This document shows, in pieces, positions 1 through 8,814 of a stretch of DNA of 50,864 nt. The stretch's first letter is position 1. Each line of letters opens with the position of its first letter. Position numbers and translations under genes: made by a program. Source of the DNA: Gammaproteobacteria bacterium (GTDB lineage Bacteria > Pseudomonadota > Gammaproteobacteria > Pseudomonadales > Azotimanducaceae); NCBI GenBank assembly GCA_002726655.1, contig PBRP01000101.1, positions 1 through 50,864 of the forward strand, given 5' to 3'. A model generated the notes under the pieces. That model did no database searches and was not told where the DNA came from. It saw only the letters and a list, made by a program, of their open reading frames with translations.

Positions 1-525
1 ACCGGTAATGGTATAGGGTCGTGCAGGGTCAATTGTGAGGATCTCCCACTGGAGGTTTCCGGTTGCACTATCCAGTGCAATCAGTCTGCCGTCGAGGGAG
101 CCGAAGTAAATGTTGCTTCCCCAGGCAGCGACGCCGCGGTTCACCACATCGCAGCAGGCATTCACGCCCCAGGCTCGAGGCACCTGTGGGTCGTAATCCC
201 AGAGGGGTTGTCCGGTCACTGCATAATTGGCGAATACCTTGCTCCAGGAACCGGTACTGTAGATCACGCCGTCAATTATGAGTGGTGAAGCCTCGAGGCC
301 TCTTGTTGTTCCGGTATCGAAATACCAGGCAAGACCCAGCTTGCTGACGTTCTCCCTGTTAATAGAGGTGAGTTGGCTTTGCCTGTCCTCGGCATAGTTG
401 CGGCCGTGGGTTAACCAACTCCCAGGTTCATTATCAGCGTTTATGAGTCGTTCATGATCTACTTCTGCCTGGGTGTTCATTGATATGAACACCAGGCAGT
501 AAATAAGACATAGGCCTCTGACCAT
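1..525 (-). CDS. PQQ-dependent alcohol dehydrogenase, N-terminal part
   Basis: This is the first 175 codons of a quinoprotein dehydrogenase whose 3' part lies outside the window. Such enzymes oxidise alcohols in the periplasm and pass electrons to cytochrome c. The protein starts with a hydrophobic signal peptide ending near residue 20 (MNTQA). It continues with the beta-propeller of this family: the motif GLEASP at about 77-82 carries the Glu that contacts PQQ, C124-C125 is the vicinal disulfide next to PQQ, and RGVAAWG at 130-136 is typical. ATG at 525 is chosen because GGAAG lies 7 nt upstream. In-frame ATGs further upstream (549, 564, 579) have poorer spacing. The substrate cannot be told from this part. 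Confidence 0.88.
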   Translation of the reverse strand, partial: MVRGLCLIYCLVFISMNTQAEVDHERLINADNEPGSWLTHGRNYAEDRQSQLTSINRENVSKLGLAWYFDTGTTRGLEASPLIIDGVIYSTGSWSKVFANYAVTGQPLWDYDPQVPRAWGVNACCDVVNRGVAAWGSNIYFGSLDGRLIALDSATGNLQWEILTIDPARPYTITG

Positions 526-603
526 GTAGTTTCTTCCACGAAAATTCATGTGAAAGGCTACCATATTGGCGAAGGCCATATTAGTAGGAAAAGAAGAAAG
601 GTC

Positions 604-654
604 TAGCCTGGCAACAAGTGTCTTTGGGAAACACTTCGTAGCATTACCAGGCTA
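604..654 (-). terminator. stem-loop downstream of isocitrate lyase
   Basis: An 8-bp outer stem (647-654 with 604-611) encloses an inner 6-bp stem (616-621 with 631-636). It lies 16 nt after the aceA stop and is followed on the minus strand by a pyrimidine-rich tract (CTTTCTTCTTTTCC). It is a plausible terminator of aceA transcription, although the T-run is interrupted. Confidence 0.5.
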
Positions 655-669
655 TCTCACGTCCAGCCT

Positions 670-2274
670 TTAGAACTGGTTCATCGTATTGTCTTTACCT
701 CCGGCGAGCAGTGCTTTCTCACCAGAAAAATATTCCTTGTGGTCATCTCCAATACTGGAACCCGCCATGTCCTGGTGTTTAACCGACGCCATATCCCTGC
801 GTATTTCGCGTCGCTGAACATCTCGTACATAGGCCAGCATGCCAAGGTCACCAAAGTACCCCTCAGATAAAATGTCAGTGCTAAGTGCATTATCATGATA
901 TGTAGGTAAGGTTATCAGGTGATGAAAGATGCCTGCTTCGTGAGATGCATCTTGCTGGAACCGCTGCACCAGAGCATCTGCTTCAGTAGCAAGTTCTGAT
1001 TCATCAAATTCTGCACTCATGAGTCCCTTTGCTTCTTTGCTCGGGTCCGGGTAGCTGGATACATCCTTGCCCGCCTCAACCCATTCGTTGTAGACCTGCT
1101 CACGAAAAGCCAGCGTCCAGTTGAAGGAAGGGGAGTTATTGTAAACAAGCTTGGCGTTGGGAACGTGTACTCGTACTGCGTTTACCATTTTGGCAATCTG
1201 AGCAACGTTTGGCTTTTCGGTTTCAATCCAGAGCAGGTCGGCACCATGGTTAAGGCTGGTAACACAATCGAGAACCACTCGATCAAAACCGGTTCCATCC
1301 TGAAAGGAATAAAGACCATTATCGAGACGTACCGGTTTCACCAGCCTTCCACCCTGGTGAATTGTAATGTCATTCTCACGAAGCTCATTCAGGTCGTGGA
1401 TTTCTTCTGTTTCAAGAAAGTCATTGTACTGGCTGGCAAGATCGCCAGGTTCTTGCGAGACAGGGACTTTTTGTGTGAGGCTTGCACCTAAAGAGTCGGT
1501 TCGGGCGACGATGATGCCATTGTTAATACCCAGTTCCAGGAATGCGTAGCGGATGGCATTGATCTTTGACAGGAAATCCTCATGGGGGACCGTGACCTTA
1601 CCAGCCTGGTGCCCACACTGCTTGGCATCCGATACCTGGTTTTCCACCTGGATCGCGCAGGCACCCGCTTCGATCATTCTCTTCGCCAGCAAATAGGTTG
1701 CTTCTTCGTTTCCAAAACCAGCATCAATATCAGCGATGATGGGTACGACGTGAGTCTGAAAATTGTCAATACGGTCTATGATGGCGTCTACATCACCGCC
1801 ATTGGCCCTTGCTTCATCCAGTTCAGTAAAGACGTGCGCGAGTTCCCTTGCATCAGATTGTTTCAGGAAGGTGTAAATCTCCTCGATAAGGCTTGGAACA
1901 GCTGTCTTCTCATGCATGCTCTGGTCAGGCAGTGGACCAAATTGTGAACGAAGGGCAGCGACCATCCAGCCACTCAGGTAGATGTAGCTCTTGTCCATGG
2001 TGCCGCGATGTTTCTTTACTGACACTGCCAACTGTTGTGCCGTAAATCCGTGCCAACAACCCAGCGATTGTGTGTAGTTGCCAGAATCAAGATCATAGTC
2101 GGCCATGTCCTTGCGCATGATATCTGCTGTGTACTGTGCTATCTCAAGGCCCGTTGTAAACCTGTTCTGCAATCGCATGCGGGCTGCATATTCGGCATTT
2201 ATTCCTTTCCAGGTGGCCTTGTGGCATTCGCGTAACTTACTTAGATTAGCGACTTCTTTAAGGTAGGCAGACAT
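670..2274 (-). CDS. aceA: isocitrate lyase (glyoxylate bypass)
   Basis: Cleaves isocitrate to glyoxylate and succinate, the first step of the glyoxylate bypass, needed when cells grow on acetate or fatty acids. The 534-residue length and the start (MSAYLKE...) match the long Pseudomonas-type lyase (about 531 aa) rather than the 434-aa E. coli type. The active-site motif reads KQCGH at 218-222 (C220), the variant typical of the long type. Other family signatures are the Mg-binding region VVPIIADIDAGFGN (176-189), VARTDSLGA and YNNSPSFNWT. The gene stands alone: the upstream VOC gene is divergent and no malate synthase is in the window. Its presence fits the many acyl-CoA genes further right. 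Confidence 0.97.
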   Translation of the reverse strand: MSAYLKEVANLSKLRECHKATWKGINAEYAARMRLQNRFTTGLEIAQYTADIMRKDMADYDLDSGNYTQSLGCWHGFTAQQLAVSVKKHRGTMDKSYIYLSGWMVAALRSQFGPLPDQSMHEKTAVPSLIEEIYTFLKQSDARELAHVFTELDEARANGGDVDAIIDRIDNFQTHVVPIIADIDAGFGNEEATYLLAKRMIEAGACAIQVENQVSDAKQCGHQAGKVTVPHEDFLSKINAIRYAFLELGINNGIIVARTDSLGASLTQKVPVSQEPGDLASQYNDFLETEEIHDLNELRENDITIHQGGRLVKPVRLDNGLYSFQDGTGFDRVVLDCVTSLNHGADLLWIETEKPNVAQIAKMVNAVRVHVPNAKLVYNNSPSFNWTLAFREQVYNEWVEAGKDVSSYPDPSKEAKGLMSAEFDESELATEADALVQRFQQDASHEAGIFHHLITLPTYHDNALSTDILSEGYFGDLGMLAYVRDVQRREIRRDMASVKHQDMAGSSIGDDHKEYFSGEKALLAGGKDNTMNQF

Positions 2275-2375
2275 ATCTTGTTCTCACTTTTAGCAAATTC
2301 AATGTATCAAGAAGACGCTTGTCTTCAGTTCAGTGCGAAATTTAACAATGCTTAAAGAAGAAGATAATGGAATAA

Positions 2376-2396
2376 TTGGATACTAATATATTCCAA
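2376..2396. promoter_or_regulatory. imperfect palindrome in the aceA/VOC divergent spacer
   Basis: The 307-bp spacer between aceA and the divergent VOC gene contains an inverted pair TTGGA...TCCAA (arms 2376-2380 and 2392-2396, 11-nt middle) in AT-rich DNA, about 100 bp upstream of aceA. It could be an operator, but no known consensus was matched. I see nothing else that I can name in this spacer. Confidence 0.25.
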
Positions 2397-2581
2397 TACT
2401 TCACCTATTGGTCCGGGTAAAGAAACTGTGTGGCCTGGAGACTGGAGAGCATCAGGTTTTCAGGTTTGGATAGATTCTCCGAAAGCCCTTTATGCCCGCC
2501 TTGATTTCACCGTGATAAGAGCAACTGGAAAGAGGTAATCTATGAAAGTCCGGATTAGAAATTCTATCAAAAGGTAATGAG

Positions 2582-3097
2582 ATGACTGTTGAAGTTAACG
2601 GTATTGCACATATTCAACTCACCGTAAGGAACCCAGGCGAGTGTCTTCCGTTCTGGGAAAGATTGTGTCATTTCCTCGATATGAAAACTCTGCTCAAAAA
2701 TGAGGGGGCTCCAGGCGTATTACCCGTTCTCTACTGTATTGGCAGCCGAACCGGCATTCTGATCAGAGGTGTGCCGGAAGAAAAAGCGAATGAAACGTTT
2801 GACCAGGATCGACCCGGTCTACATCACTTTTGTTTTCGTGCTCGATTCAGGGCTGATGTCGATGAGATTTTTGAATTCATCAGCAAGGAACTCGATGCGA
2901 AAATTATTCATGGCCCGGAAGACGGTTCCGAGTTTGCGCCGGGATACTATTCCATTTTATTCGAAGATCCTGGTGGCACTCGTGTAGAGGTTAACCACGT
3001 GCCAGGCAGGGGTCATCTCGGTGATGGGGGCAGGCTCGGCCCCGAAGGTCCAGGACCTGCTGATCAATACGGTGACGGGGGTTTGACTGACAGCTGA
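2582..3097 (+). CDS. VOC (glyoxalase/dioxygenase) superfamily protein
   Basis: A single-gene unit of 171 aa. The vicinal-oxygen-chelate fold is shown by the opening strand GIAHIQLTVRNP with a metal-ligand-type His near residue 10, a second His pair in GLHHFCFR, and the closing FEDPGGTRVEVNHV with a Glu ligand. The family includes glyoxalase I, methylmalonyl-CoA epimerase and extradiol dioxygenases; the sequence does not settle which. The last 30 residues are Gly/Asp/Pro-rich and outside the usual domain. An epimerase for the mutase at 26191 is conceivable, but the distance and strand give no support. Confidence 0.75.
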   Translation: MTVEVNGIAHIQLTVRNPGECLPFWERLCHFLDMKTLLKNEGAPGVLPVLYCIGSRTGILIRGVPEEKANETFDQDRPGLHHFCFRARFRADVDEIFEFISKELDAKIIHGPEDGSEFAPGYYSILFEDPGGTRVEVNHVPGRGHLGDGGRLGPEGPGPADQYGDGGLTDS

Positions 3098-3117
3098 ATC
3101 TGACTCAGCTGCTTTAG

Positions 3118-3259
3118 CAGGCGACTGCAAAGTAGACTGCTAGATCGATACATGGACGTATCGGCCGCAAATCAACGACGTAAGTAGTTGACTTGACGCG
3201 AGTGGGCTTAAGGCCCGCGACTCTGAAAAAGTGCAGGAAAGCACTTTTTCAGCAACCTG
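3118..3259 (+). mobile_element. family A small element, copy 1 (MITE-like)
   Basis: A 142-bp non-coding element. Reverse-complement copies lie at 15044-15185 and 37105-37247. It is flanked by an exact 4-bp duplication, TTAG at 3114-3117 and 3260-3263. The right end (CAGCAACCTG) is the reverse complement of the left end of copy 3. The left end of this copy has diverged (CAGGCGACTGC). It contains several inverted repeats and no ORF. The right target duplication contains the stop codon of the selenoprotein gene at 3260. Confidence 0.8.
3225..3250. terminator. hairpin of family A element acting as terminator
   Basis: A 10-bp perfect stem (GAAAAAGTGC with GCACTTTTTC) around a 6-nt loop. Read on the minus strand it lies just after the ArsC-family stop codon. 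Because it has both an A-tract and a T-tract it would work in both directions, so it may also end transcription of the VOC gene that converges on it. Confidence 0.55.
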
Positions 3260-3604
3260 TTAGGCACCAAACTGCTCGGCGAACACGTCTTCGTTAAATC
3301 CGACTATTAGTGTCTTGCCCATTCGAATCGTCGGGGCGCGCATGTTACCCGTTGGACCCAGCATCGAGGCAACAGCGTCGTCTGTTGTCTCTTTACCACC
3401 CTTGAACAAGCTGACTTTTTTGCCCTTAAGGGTAATAAGTTTACTGGCTGACAACAGCAGTTCCTTCGAATCCTCAGCCTGCAGTTTTCGGCTGGCGGGT
3501 ACGGTTTCCTTTATATCTATGTTGCGGGCTTCCAAAAACTTGGATGCTCTGGTGCAGCTGGTTCATCCCTTTCGAAAATAGTACCAGTCGATTTTCTTGG
3601 CCAT
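3260..3604 (-). CDS. ArsC-family selenoprotein (in-frame UGA at residue 14)
   Basis: A 114-residue thioredoxin-fold protein of the ArsC/Spx group. The reading frame runs from ATG at 3604 (AGGA 7 nt upstream) through one TGA at 3563-3565 to TAA at 3260. Around the TGA it reads RKG-U-TSC. Relatives have CxxC here (Spx has CTSC), so the UGA replaces the first, redox-active cysteine; C17 is the resolving partner. Downstream, MRAPTIRMGKTLIVGF is the typical ArsC-family cis-Pro region. A small hairpin (3531-3544) follows the UGA at a distance that suits a bacterial SECIS. The intact frame after the UGA argues against a pseudogene. The likely role is a thiol/selenol redox enzyme; the substrate is unknown. 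An ORF caller would report only the last 91 residues. Confidence 0.85.
3531..3544 (-). promoter_or_regulatory. SECIS-like hairpin of the ArsC-family gene
   Basis: Stem UCCAA/UUGGA with a GUUU loop. It can be extended past an A-A mismatch by two more pairs (GC/GC). The loop begins 23 nt after the UGA with a G in first position, which agrees with the bacterial rule of a short apical loop carrying a G soon after the UGA. This is inference from sequence; no folding program was run. Confidence 0.5.
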
Positions 3605-3778
3605 GGTCGGTTCCTGATTGGTTTGTACAAATTATCGGTGAGCTTTTTGCAATTTGCAAAATTCTTTTGACCTATCACTCCGGGCAGCAGATCTTGCCTA
3701 ATACTTGATGTCTGCTTATGGCAATGCGTCTGCCCTTGGCTTAGTATGCCGGCTGGATATTTTGGAAGAGAGAGAACA

Positions 3779-4906
3779 ATGACAGAATTAGCTTTGGAGT
3801 TACGCTCTGAGATAAAGAAGGAAGGCACGCTTGAGATCAGTCTCGTGGACGTGCCCATCCCGGAACCAAAAGAGGATGAGGTCCTGGTCCGAGTGGAAGC
3901 GTCTCCCATAAACCCTTCTGACCTTGGTATGTTGTTTGGCATGGCTGATATAGCTAAAGCCAAGGTGTCCGGAAGCGAAGATCGACCAGTGGTGACAGCT
4001 GATATCCCTGACAATGTGATGCGTGCGTTGGCGGCCAGAGTAGGGCAGTCATTACCGGCTGGCAATGAAGGTGCGGGTGTAGTCGTTAAAGCTGGAAATT
4101 CAGAAATCGCCCAGGCGCTGATGGGTAAGACAGTCGCTATTCTAGGTGGAGCCATGTACGCGCAGTACAGGTGTATCAAGGCGAAGCAGTGCCTGCTTAT
4201 GCACGAAGGGGTAACGCCTGCAGAGGGCGCATCCTGTTTCGTTAATCCATTAACGGCCCTTGGCATGGTGGAAACCATGCGCCTTGAGGGGTATACGGCG
4301 CTGGTTCATACCGCCGCTGCATCCAACCTTGGCCAGATGTTGAATAAGATCTGTATCAAGGATGGTGTCGATCTCGTCAATATAGTTCGCAGGAAGGAAC
4401 ATGTTGATTTGCTAAGAGATATTGGTGCAACGCATGTCTGTAACTCTTCTGAGCCAACCTTTATGGAAGACCTGGTCGAGGCGCTGGTAGCAACTGGTGC
4501 GACGGTGGCATTTGATGCAACGGGTGGAGGAAAGCTTGGTGGTCAGATTCTCACTGCAATGGAGATCGCAGCCAACAAGACAGCAAAGGAATTTTCACGT
4601 TATGGTTCAACTGTCCACAAGCAGTTATATATCTATGGTGGCCTTGACCGCTCACCAACGACCTTCAACCGTTCCTTCGGTATGGCGTGGGGAATAGGTG
4701 GCTGGCTATTGACGCCGTTTCTGGTGAAGATTGGTCCTGAAGCTGCAGAGGAACTTCGCCAGCGGGTTGCGGCGGAAGTAAAAACGACTTTTGCCAGCAG
4801 CTACACCAGGGAAGTATCCCTGGCAGAAGCGCTCACCAGGGAGGCTATTGCTGTTTACGGCCTTCAGGCGACAGGTGAAAAATACCTGATCAACCCGAAC
4901 AAGTAA
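3779..4906 (+). CDS. MDR-superfamily zinc-independent dehydrogenase (quinone-oxidoreductase-like)
   Basis: A 375-residue medium-chain dehydrogenase/reductase. An N-terminal GroES-like domain contains VRVEASPINPSDLG and NEGAGVVVKAG. A central Rossmann segment (VHTAAASNLGQML) has AAASNLG in place of the usual GxGxxG. The structural four-Cys zinc lobe is absent, which points to the quinone-reductase or enoyl-reductase side of the family. A longer frame begins at 3746, but ATG 3779 has a purine-rich site (GGAAGAGAGAG) just before it and starts like relatives (MTELALEL). The gene is divergent from the selenoprotein gene and convergent with the CoA-transferase. The substrate is unknown. Confidence 0.8.
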   Translation: MTELALELRSEIKKEGTLEISLVDVPIPEPKEDEVLVRVEASPINPSDLGMLFGMADIAKAKVSGSEDRPVVTADIPDNVMRALAARVGQSLPAGNEGAGVVVKAGNSEIAQALMGKTVAILGGAMYAQYRCIKAKQCLLMHEGVTPAEGASCFVNPLTALGMVETMRLEGYTALVHTAAASNLGQMLNKICIKDGVDLVNIVRRKEHVDLLRDIGATHVCNSSEPTFMEDLVEALVATGATVAFDATGGGKLGGQILTAMEIAANKTAKEFSRYGSTVHKQLYIYGGLDRSPTTFNRSFGMAWGIGGWLLTPFLVKIGPEAAEELRQRVAAEVKTTFASSYTREVSLAEALTREAIAVYGLQATGEKYLINPNK

Positions 4907-4940
4907 TTCATACCGTTAAGCACGGGTGATACAGGGCTCG

Positions 4941-6116
4941 TCAGTGATGTTTCCAGTCTGGATCGAAATGCATAACGCCCGCTGCCAGCATTTTGTCGGT
5001 ATCTGCCTGGGAGATACCAAGCCATTCGCTCAAGACTTCATGGTTATGCTCTCCCCGATGGGCCACAAGGCCTCGTACGCCGCTTTCTGCATCTGAAAAC
5101 CGATACGGAGATTGAGTGATGGGGCGGGTGCCGCCTGCTCGATCATCAACCTCGATAATTGCTCCCCTGGCTGCGATCGTAGTTTGATCGGCCATGGTTG
5201 CAGGATCACGCACTTCTCCCCAGGCTGCATTGATCTGATTCATCGCGGCCTCAAACTTGTCTCGGCTATCGAAGGTTTTTATGAACGCGACAGCGGCTTC
5301 ACGTCTGACTCGAATTTTCTCAGGAAGATCCATATCTGAATTGGATGGATCGGGCATACCGAGTATCGAGGTAAGGTTGCGGAAAAGCAGCCTGAAATCA
5401 TTTGATATGAGCACCGGACCAAAGCCGGTTTCCCAGATTGAGTTAGGTAGAGGCCCAGTATCCTCAGCATCTTCAAGGTTATATTGCAGTTGATCGTCTG
5501 TTGCCACTGTTGCATCAATCATGGCGATATCGATGTGTTGCCCCAGGCCAGTTTTTTCACGCATGATGACAGCAGACAGTAGCCCCACCAGACCATGCAG
5601 CGATGCATTGGTATCTGCTATTGAGGTGGGTAGGTCGTGATAGGGCAACTGCGTTCTTTTTGCATTGCGATGGAGCAGCCCTGCTTCGGCATGAATTATG
5701 GGCGCGAAGGCGGCACGGTGGGATTCGGGACCCTTATGGCCAAAACCTGTGATCGATAACATTATCAGTCTAGGATTAATCTCTTTTAATTTGTCATATC
5801 CAAGGCCGAGGCGTGGCATGACATCTGGCCGGTAGTTCTCGATCAATATGTCAGTACTGGCAACCAGCTGGTTAGCCAGGTCAAGGGCACCCTCTGCCTG
5901 CAGGTCAATGCAGATATTCCGTTTGCCCGCGTTCTGTTGGTGGAAGTAGCCGGGGATGTTGGCGATCTCACGACCCCAGAATCGTGTCAGGTCTCCATCG
6001 GGTGGTTCGATCTTAACGACGTCAGCACCAAGGTCACAGAGCATTCTGCCCGCAAATGGACCTGCGAGAACTCTCGAGAAATCAAGGACCTTCAGTCCTT
6101 CAAGAGGATAGCTCAT
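4941..6116 (-). CDS. class III CoA-transferase (CaiB/BaiF family)
   Basis: Moves CoA between carboxylic acids through an aspartyl-CoA thioester. It has the family start GLKVLDFSRVLAGPFAGRMLCDLGADVVKIE, the motif FHQQNAGKRN and the catalytic Asp in SIADTNAS (D168, equivalent to D169 of CaiB). Its 391 aa is the usual length. AGGAG lies upstream of ATG 6116. The histidine phosphatase upstream is on the same strand, 73 bp away, so the two may be cotranscribed. The acyl substrate (carnitine-like, bile-acid-like or other) cannot be told. Confidence 0.92.
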   Translation of the reverse strand: MSYPLEGLKVLDFSRVLAGPFAGRMLCDLGADVVKIEPPDGDLTRFWGREIANIPGYFHQQNAGKRNICIDLQAEGALDLANQLVASTDILIENYRPDVMPRLGLGYDKLKEINPRLIMLSITGFGHKGPESHRAAFAPIIHAEAGLLHRNAKRTQLPYHDLPTSIADTNASLHGLVGLLSAVIMREKTGLGQHIDIAMIDATVATDDQLQYNLEDAEDTGPLPNSIWETGFGPVLISNDFRLLFRNLTSILGMPDPSNSDMDLPEKIRVRREAAVAFIKTFDSRDKFEAAMNQINAAWGEVRDPATMADQTTIAARGAIIEVDDRAGGTRPITQSPYRFSDAESGVRGLVAHRGEHNHEVLSEWLGISQADTDKMLAAGVMHFDPDWKHH

Positions 6117-6189
6117 TGTTGGTGTCTCCTAAGTTGAGTTTACGGTGCGTCTGCGGAGTGTACCCTTTTGGATACTACTGCTAAAGCAA

Positions 6190-6804
6190 TCAGGTCGTCC
6201 CTTGGAATGGTCCCTCGCCGCCGACAAAATGACAAAGCTCCCTGTTGTCGCTTTCCAACGTAACCCTAAAAACCACATCATTGGGCTGCTGGAAGCTGAC
6301 AGCTTGCTGCTCATCAAATTCAAGTAAATATGACATCATGACGCGGCCAATCATGCCGTGTGAAATGATGGCAATATTTTGTAACTTCAGTGCCTGAAGT
6401 TCTTCAAGGAATGGAATAACGCGAGCACGCATATCAGGGAAATTTTCACAGTTTGGTCCGCGGTAGTTAAACCTGTCTGCCATCAGTGCCTGCCACTCCT
6501 CAGACCAGTTGCTGGTGACATCATCATATTTGTGGCCACTCCAGTCACCACAATCCCATTCTTTGATGCGCTCGTCGAAATAGGGAGTCAGGTTCAGGTG
6601 GTAGTTGATTATTTCCGCGGTCTGGCGGGTACGACCCAGGGGAGAAACGTACAAGGTCTCGATATCGAAGTCTGATAGGAGCTTGCCATGCACATCTGCC
6701 TGCTGCTTTCCAAGATCACTGAGATCTGAATTCTGGTGCCCCTGCATTCTCTTAGTTGCATTCCATTCTGTTTGTCCATGGCGAACAAAATAAAGCTGCT
6801 TCAA
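6190..6804 (-). CDS. histidine phosphatase family protein (phosphoglycerate-mutase-like)
   Basis: A 204-residue member of histidine phosphatase branch 1. The catalytic motif VRHGQTEWN lies at residues 7-15 (phospho-His in RHG). SPLGRTRQTAEII supplies the second Arg, and the late His is in ISHGMIGR. The family includes cobalamin-pathway CobC and broad phosphatases. The start is TTG at 6804, supported by a near-perfect Shine-Dalgarno (AAGGAGG) 6 nt upstream and by the protein start MKQLYFVRHG. No partner gene shows the substrate. Confidence 0.88.
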   Translation of the reverse strand: MKQLYFVRHGQTEWNATKRMQGHQNSDLSDLGKQQADVHGKLLSDFDIETLYVSPLGRTRQTAEIINYHLNLTPYFDERIKEWDCGDWSGHKYDDVTSNWSEEWQALMADRFNYRGPNCENFPDMRARVIPFLEELQALKLQNIAIISHGMIGRVMMSYLLEFDEQQAVSFQQPNDVVFRVTLESDNRELCHFVGGEGPFQGTT

Positions 6805-7019
6805 GACTGACCTCCTTCCCAGACAGTCAATTTATACAGGAGTATCCGGTGACATTCCATTGTGCAACTTGTTCCTGGTTGGGGCCTGGATTAAAAAGAT
6901 TTTCCTGGAGTTCAGAAATGTCTGTCCATGGACACTTATGCCCTTTGAAAAACGTATCGACGGTTCTTATCAGCAAAAACGTATAAACTATGATGGATTG
7001 TCATGCTGATTAGCTATTG

Positions 7020-7721
7020 ATGGATGTAACAGGAAAACAGTTTGCCATACTGTTGGGGCTTGCCCTTGTCCTGACTGGATGCGCAAGCCAGCAGGAAACT
7101 ACCCTGCAGAGCACCGGGCTGGCGGATTTTTCGGGTTCCTGGGAACTCGATTACGAATTGAGTGAAAATCCCAGTGACAAGCTTCGTTTCCTTTACGAAG
7201 TCACGAGGAGCCAAATTCAGCAACAAATGGCAGTACAAAGGGATCAGGTGAGAAGTGGCAGGATGCCCTCCACACCCGTAAGCGCCGCGACGATAAACTC
7301 TTTGCAGGGGGTGGTAAATCTCGGCAGATTGACGGAAATGATTTCTCGCCCGACAGTCCTCACCATTGAACAATCCCCCGAAAACATCATTGTGCAGAGG
7401 GAAGCGGAATTCGCCTTAACCTGTGATTTTGTAAATGGCGAGCAATCGAAGAGCATGCTTGGTCGGGAAGCATGTGGTTGGCAGGACAATCAGCTCATAT
7501 TTGAAGTTTCTCTTCCAGAGGGACTTTTGGTTCAGCATCGCCTTGTCTTGTCTGGTAATGGAAAGCGACTAAATGTTGCAACGACGGTTGGCTCATCCGT
7601 GATAAAGCAGCTGTTCACTTTGAATCGAGTATATATGCCGTTCGAGCCAGGCAAGGGAATGTATGAATGCGAGTACAGCCTTGCCAAGAAGAAAACCTGC
7701 AGGCTGGGCACGCCCGATTAA
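7020..7721 (+). CDS. predicted lipoprotein, unknown function
   Basis: A 233-residue protein with a lipoprotein signal: hydrophobic FAILLGLALVL followed by lipobox LTGC (Cys near 22). The mature part begins with an extended segment and has GSWELDYELSEN followed by alternating charged and hydrophobic stretches that suggest a beta-rich fold with a helical insertion. I do not recognise the family. TTG 7017 directly precedes ATG 7020 and either could be used. The next lipoprotein gene starts 4 bp after its stop, so the two are almost certainly cotranscribed and may work together at the outer membrane. Confidence 0.7.
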   Translation: MDVTGKQFAILLGLALVLTGCASQQETTLQSTGLADFSGSWELDYELSENPSDKLRFLYEVTRSQIQQQMAVQRDQVRSGRMPSTPVSAATINSLQGVVNLGRLTEMISRPTVLTIEQSPENIIVQREAEFALTCDFVNGEQSKSMLGREACGWQDNQLIFEVSLPEGLLVQHRLVLSGNGKRLNVATTVGSSVIKQLFTLNRVYMPFEPGKGMYECEYSLAKKKTCRLGTPD

Positions 7722-7725
7722 GACC

Positions 7726-8814
7726 ATGAATCCCCTGAAACTGCTGTCCATTGCAGGGCTGCTAACTATAGCCTCCTGTGCTTCGCCACCTGTAGTGGAG
7801 TTGCAGCCTGAATCCGTGGATCTCATTCAGGCAAATGTGGCTCAGGACCCGCCGCTGAATGTCAGTGTCATTGTTTTTGCCCGGGGAACGAGCAATGGAC
7901 AAAAGGCCATTGGAGAAAAAGTATTTACGCCAGTACGATCTGCGGAGGTAGGCTATTTGCCATTTGCTCTAAGGGAAACATTGGTTGAATCGGGGCACTG
8001 GGGAGCAGTGCGGGTAATCCCGGAACTAGACCCTACGGCTGAAGTCCTCGTGACTGCCGAGATTCTATCGTCCAATGGCGTTGAATTGAGGTTGCATGTA
8101 CGTGTATCCGATAGCACTGGTCGAATATGGGTGGACCAGGAATATTCGGACTTAGCTATCGATCATGGCTACGATTTTGATATAGAAAATCTTGTGGAAC
8201 CTTTTCAGGACATTTTTAACAAAATATCCAACGATATCTATATGGCGCGAAAGGGCCTCAGTGAGATGGAGCTGATACAAATCCTTGATACGGCCATGTT
8301 GCGCTATGCAATCGCCCTATCTCCAAAGGCATTTGCAGGGTATCTGACAGAAACTGGTGACGGCGTATTGGAAGTGTCGGGATTGCCGGCCCGTAATGAC
8401 CTCATCTATGCGAGAGTGAAGAACATTCGTGAAAGTGAGTATGCCTATATCGATACCGTTGATGAACAGTTCGAGAATTTCTACAAAAAAATGCAACTGG
8501 CCTATGCCTATTGGCGAAGGTATAGCTTTGAACTAATCGAATACAGCAAGAAGATTGAACAGGCTGGTTCTCCAAGAGTCCGGTCCCAGGAAGGTAGTTG
8601 GGCTTCTATGGAGAAAGTCTATAGGACCTATAGAGAATCAAAAATGAATGAGGATTCATTGAGGGAAATGGCCGCCTCTTTCGACGCGGAAATATCACCA
8701 ACGGTGACAGAGCTTGAAGGAACAGTGATCAGGCTAAACGGATCACTGCGGGCACAGTATGAAGAGTGGCGGCGGCTGTTGCGTGAGATTTATGCTGCAG
8801 AGAGAGGTTCATAG
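7726..8814 (+). CDS. predicted lipoprotein, unknown function
   Basis: A 362-residue lipoprotein. The chosen start, ATG 7726, gives MNPLKLLSIAGLLTIASCAS with lipobox IASC. The longer frame from 7663 overlaps the previous gene and would put 21 non-signal residues first. The N-terminal half resembles proteins that process paired lipoprotein-like domains (FALRETLVESGHWGAVRVIPE). The C-terminal half is charged and helical (residues about 255-362) with coiled-coil character. It is cotranscribed with the lipoprotein before it. Its last 6 bp overlap the end of the convergent TPR gene. The family is not identified with confidence. Confidence 0.7.
   Translation: MNPLKLLSIAGLLTIASCASPPVVELQPESVDLIQANVAQDPPLNVSVIVFARGTSNGQKAIGEKVFTPVRSAEVGYLPFALRETLVESGHWGAVRVIPELDPTAEVLVTAEILSSNGVELRLHVRVSDSTGRIWVDQEYSDLAIDHGYDFDIENLVEPFQDIFNKISNDIYMARKGLSEMELIQILDTAMLRYAIALSPKAFAGYLTETGDGVLEVSGLPARNDLIYARVKNIRESEYAYIDTVDEQFENFYKKMQLAYAYWRRYSFELIEYSKKIEQAGSPRVRSQEGSWASMEKVYRTYRESKMNEDSLREMAASFDAEISPTVTELEGTVIRLNGSLRAQYEEWRRLLREIYAAERGS

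Noticed and set aside
63-281. Plus-strand ORF of 72 codons
   Set aside because: It is the antisense shadow of the PQQ dehydrogenase; composition is Arg/Ser-rich with no domain.
1165-1947. Several plus-strand ORFs within aceA
   Set aside because: Antisense frames of a clearly coding isocitrate lyase gene.
3474-3659. Minus-strand ORF overlapping the ArsC-family start
   Set aside because: Different frame from the conserved RKG-U-TSC reading and no family similarity.
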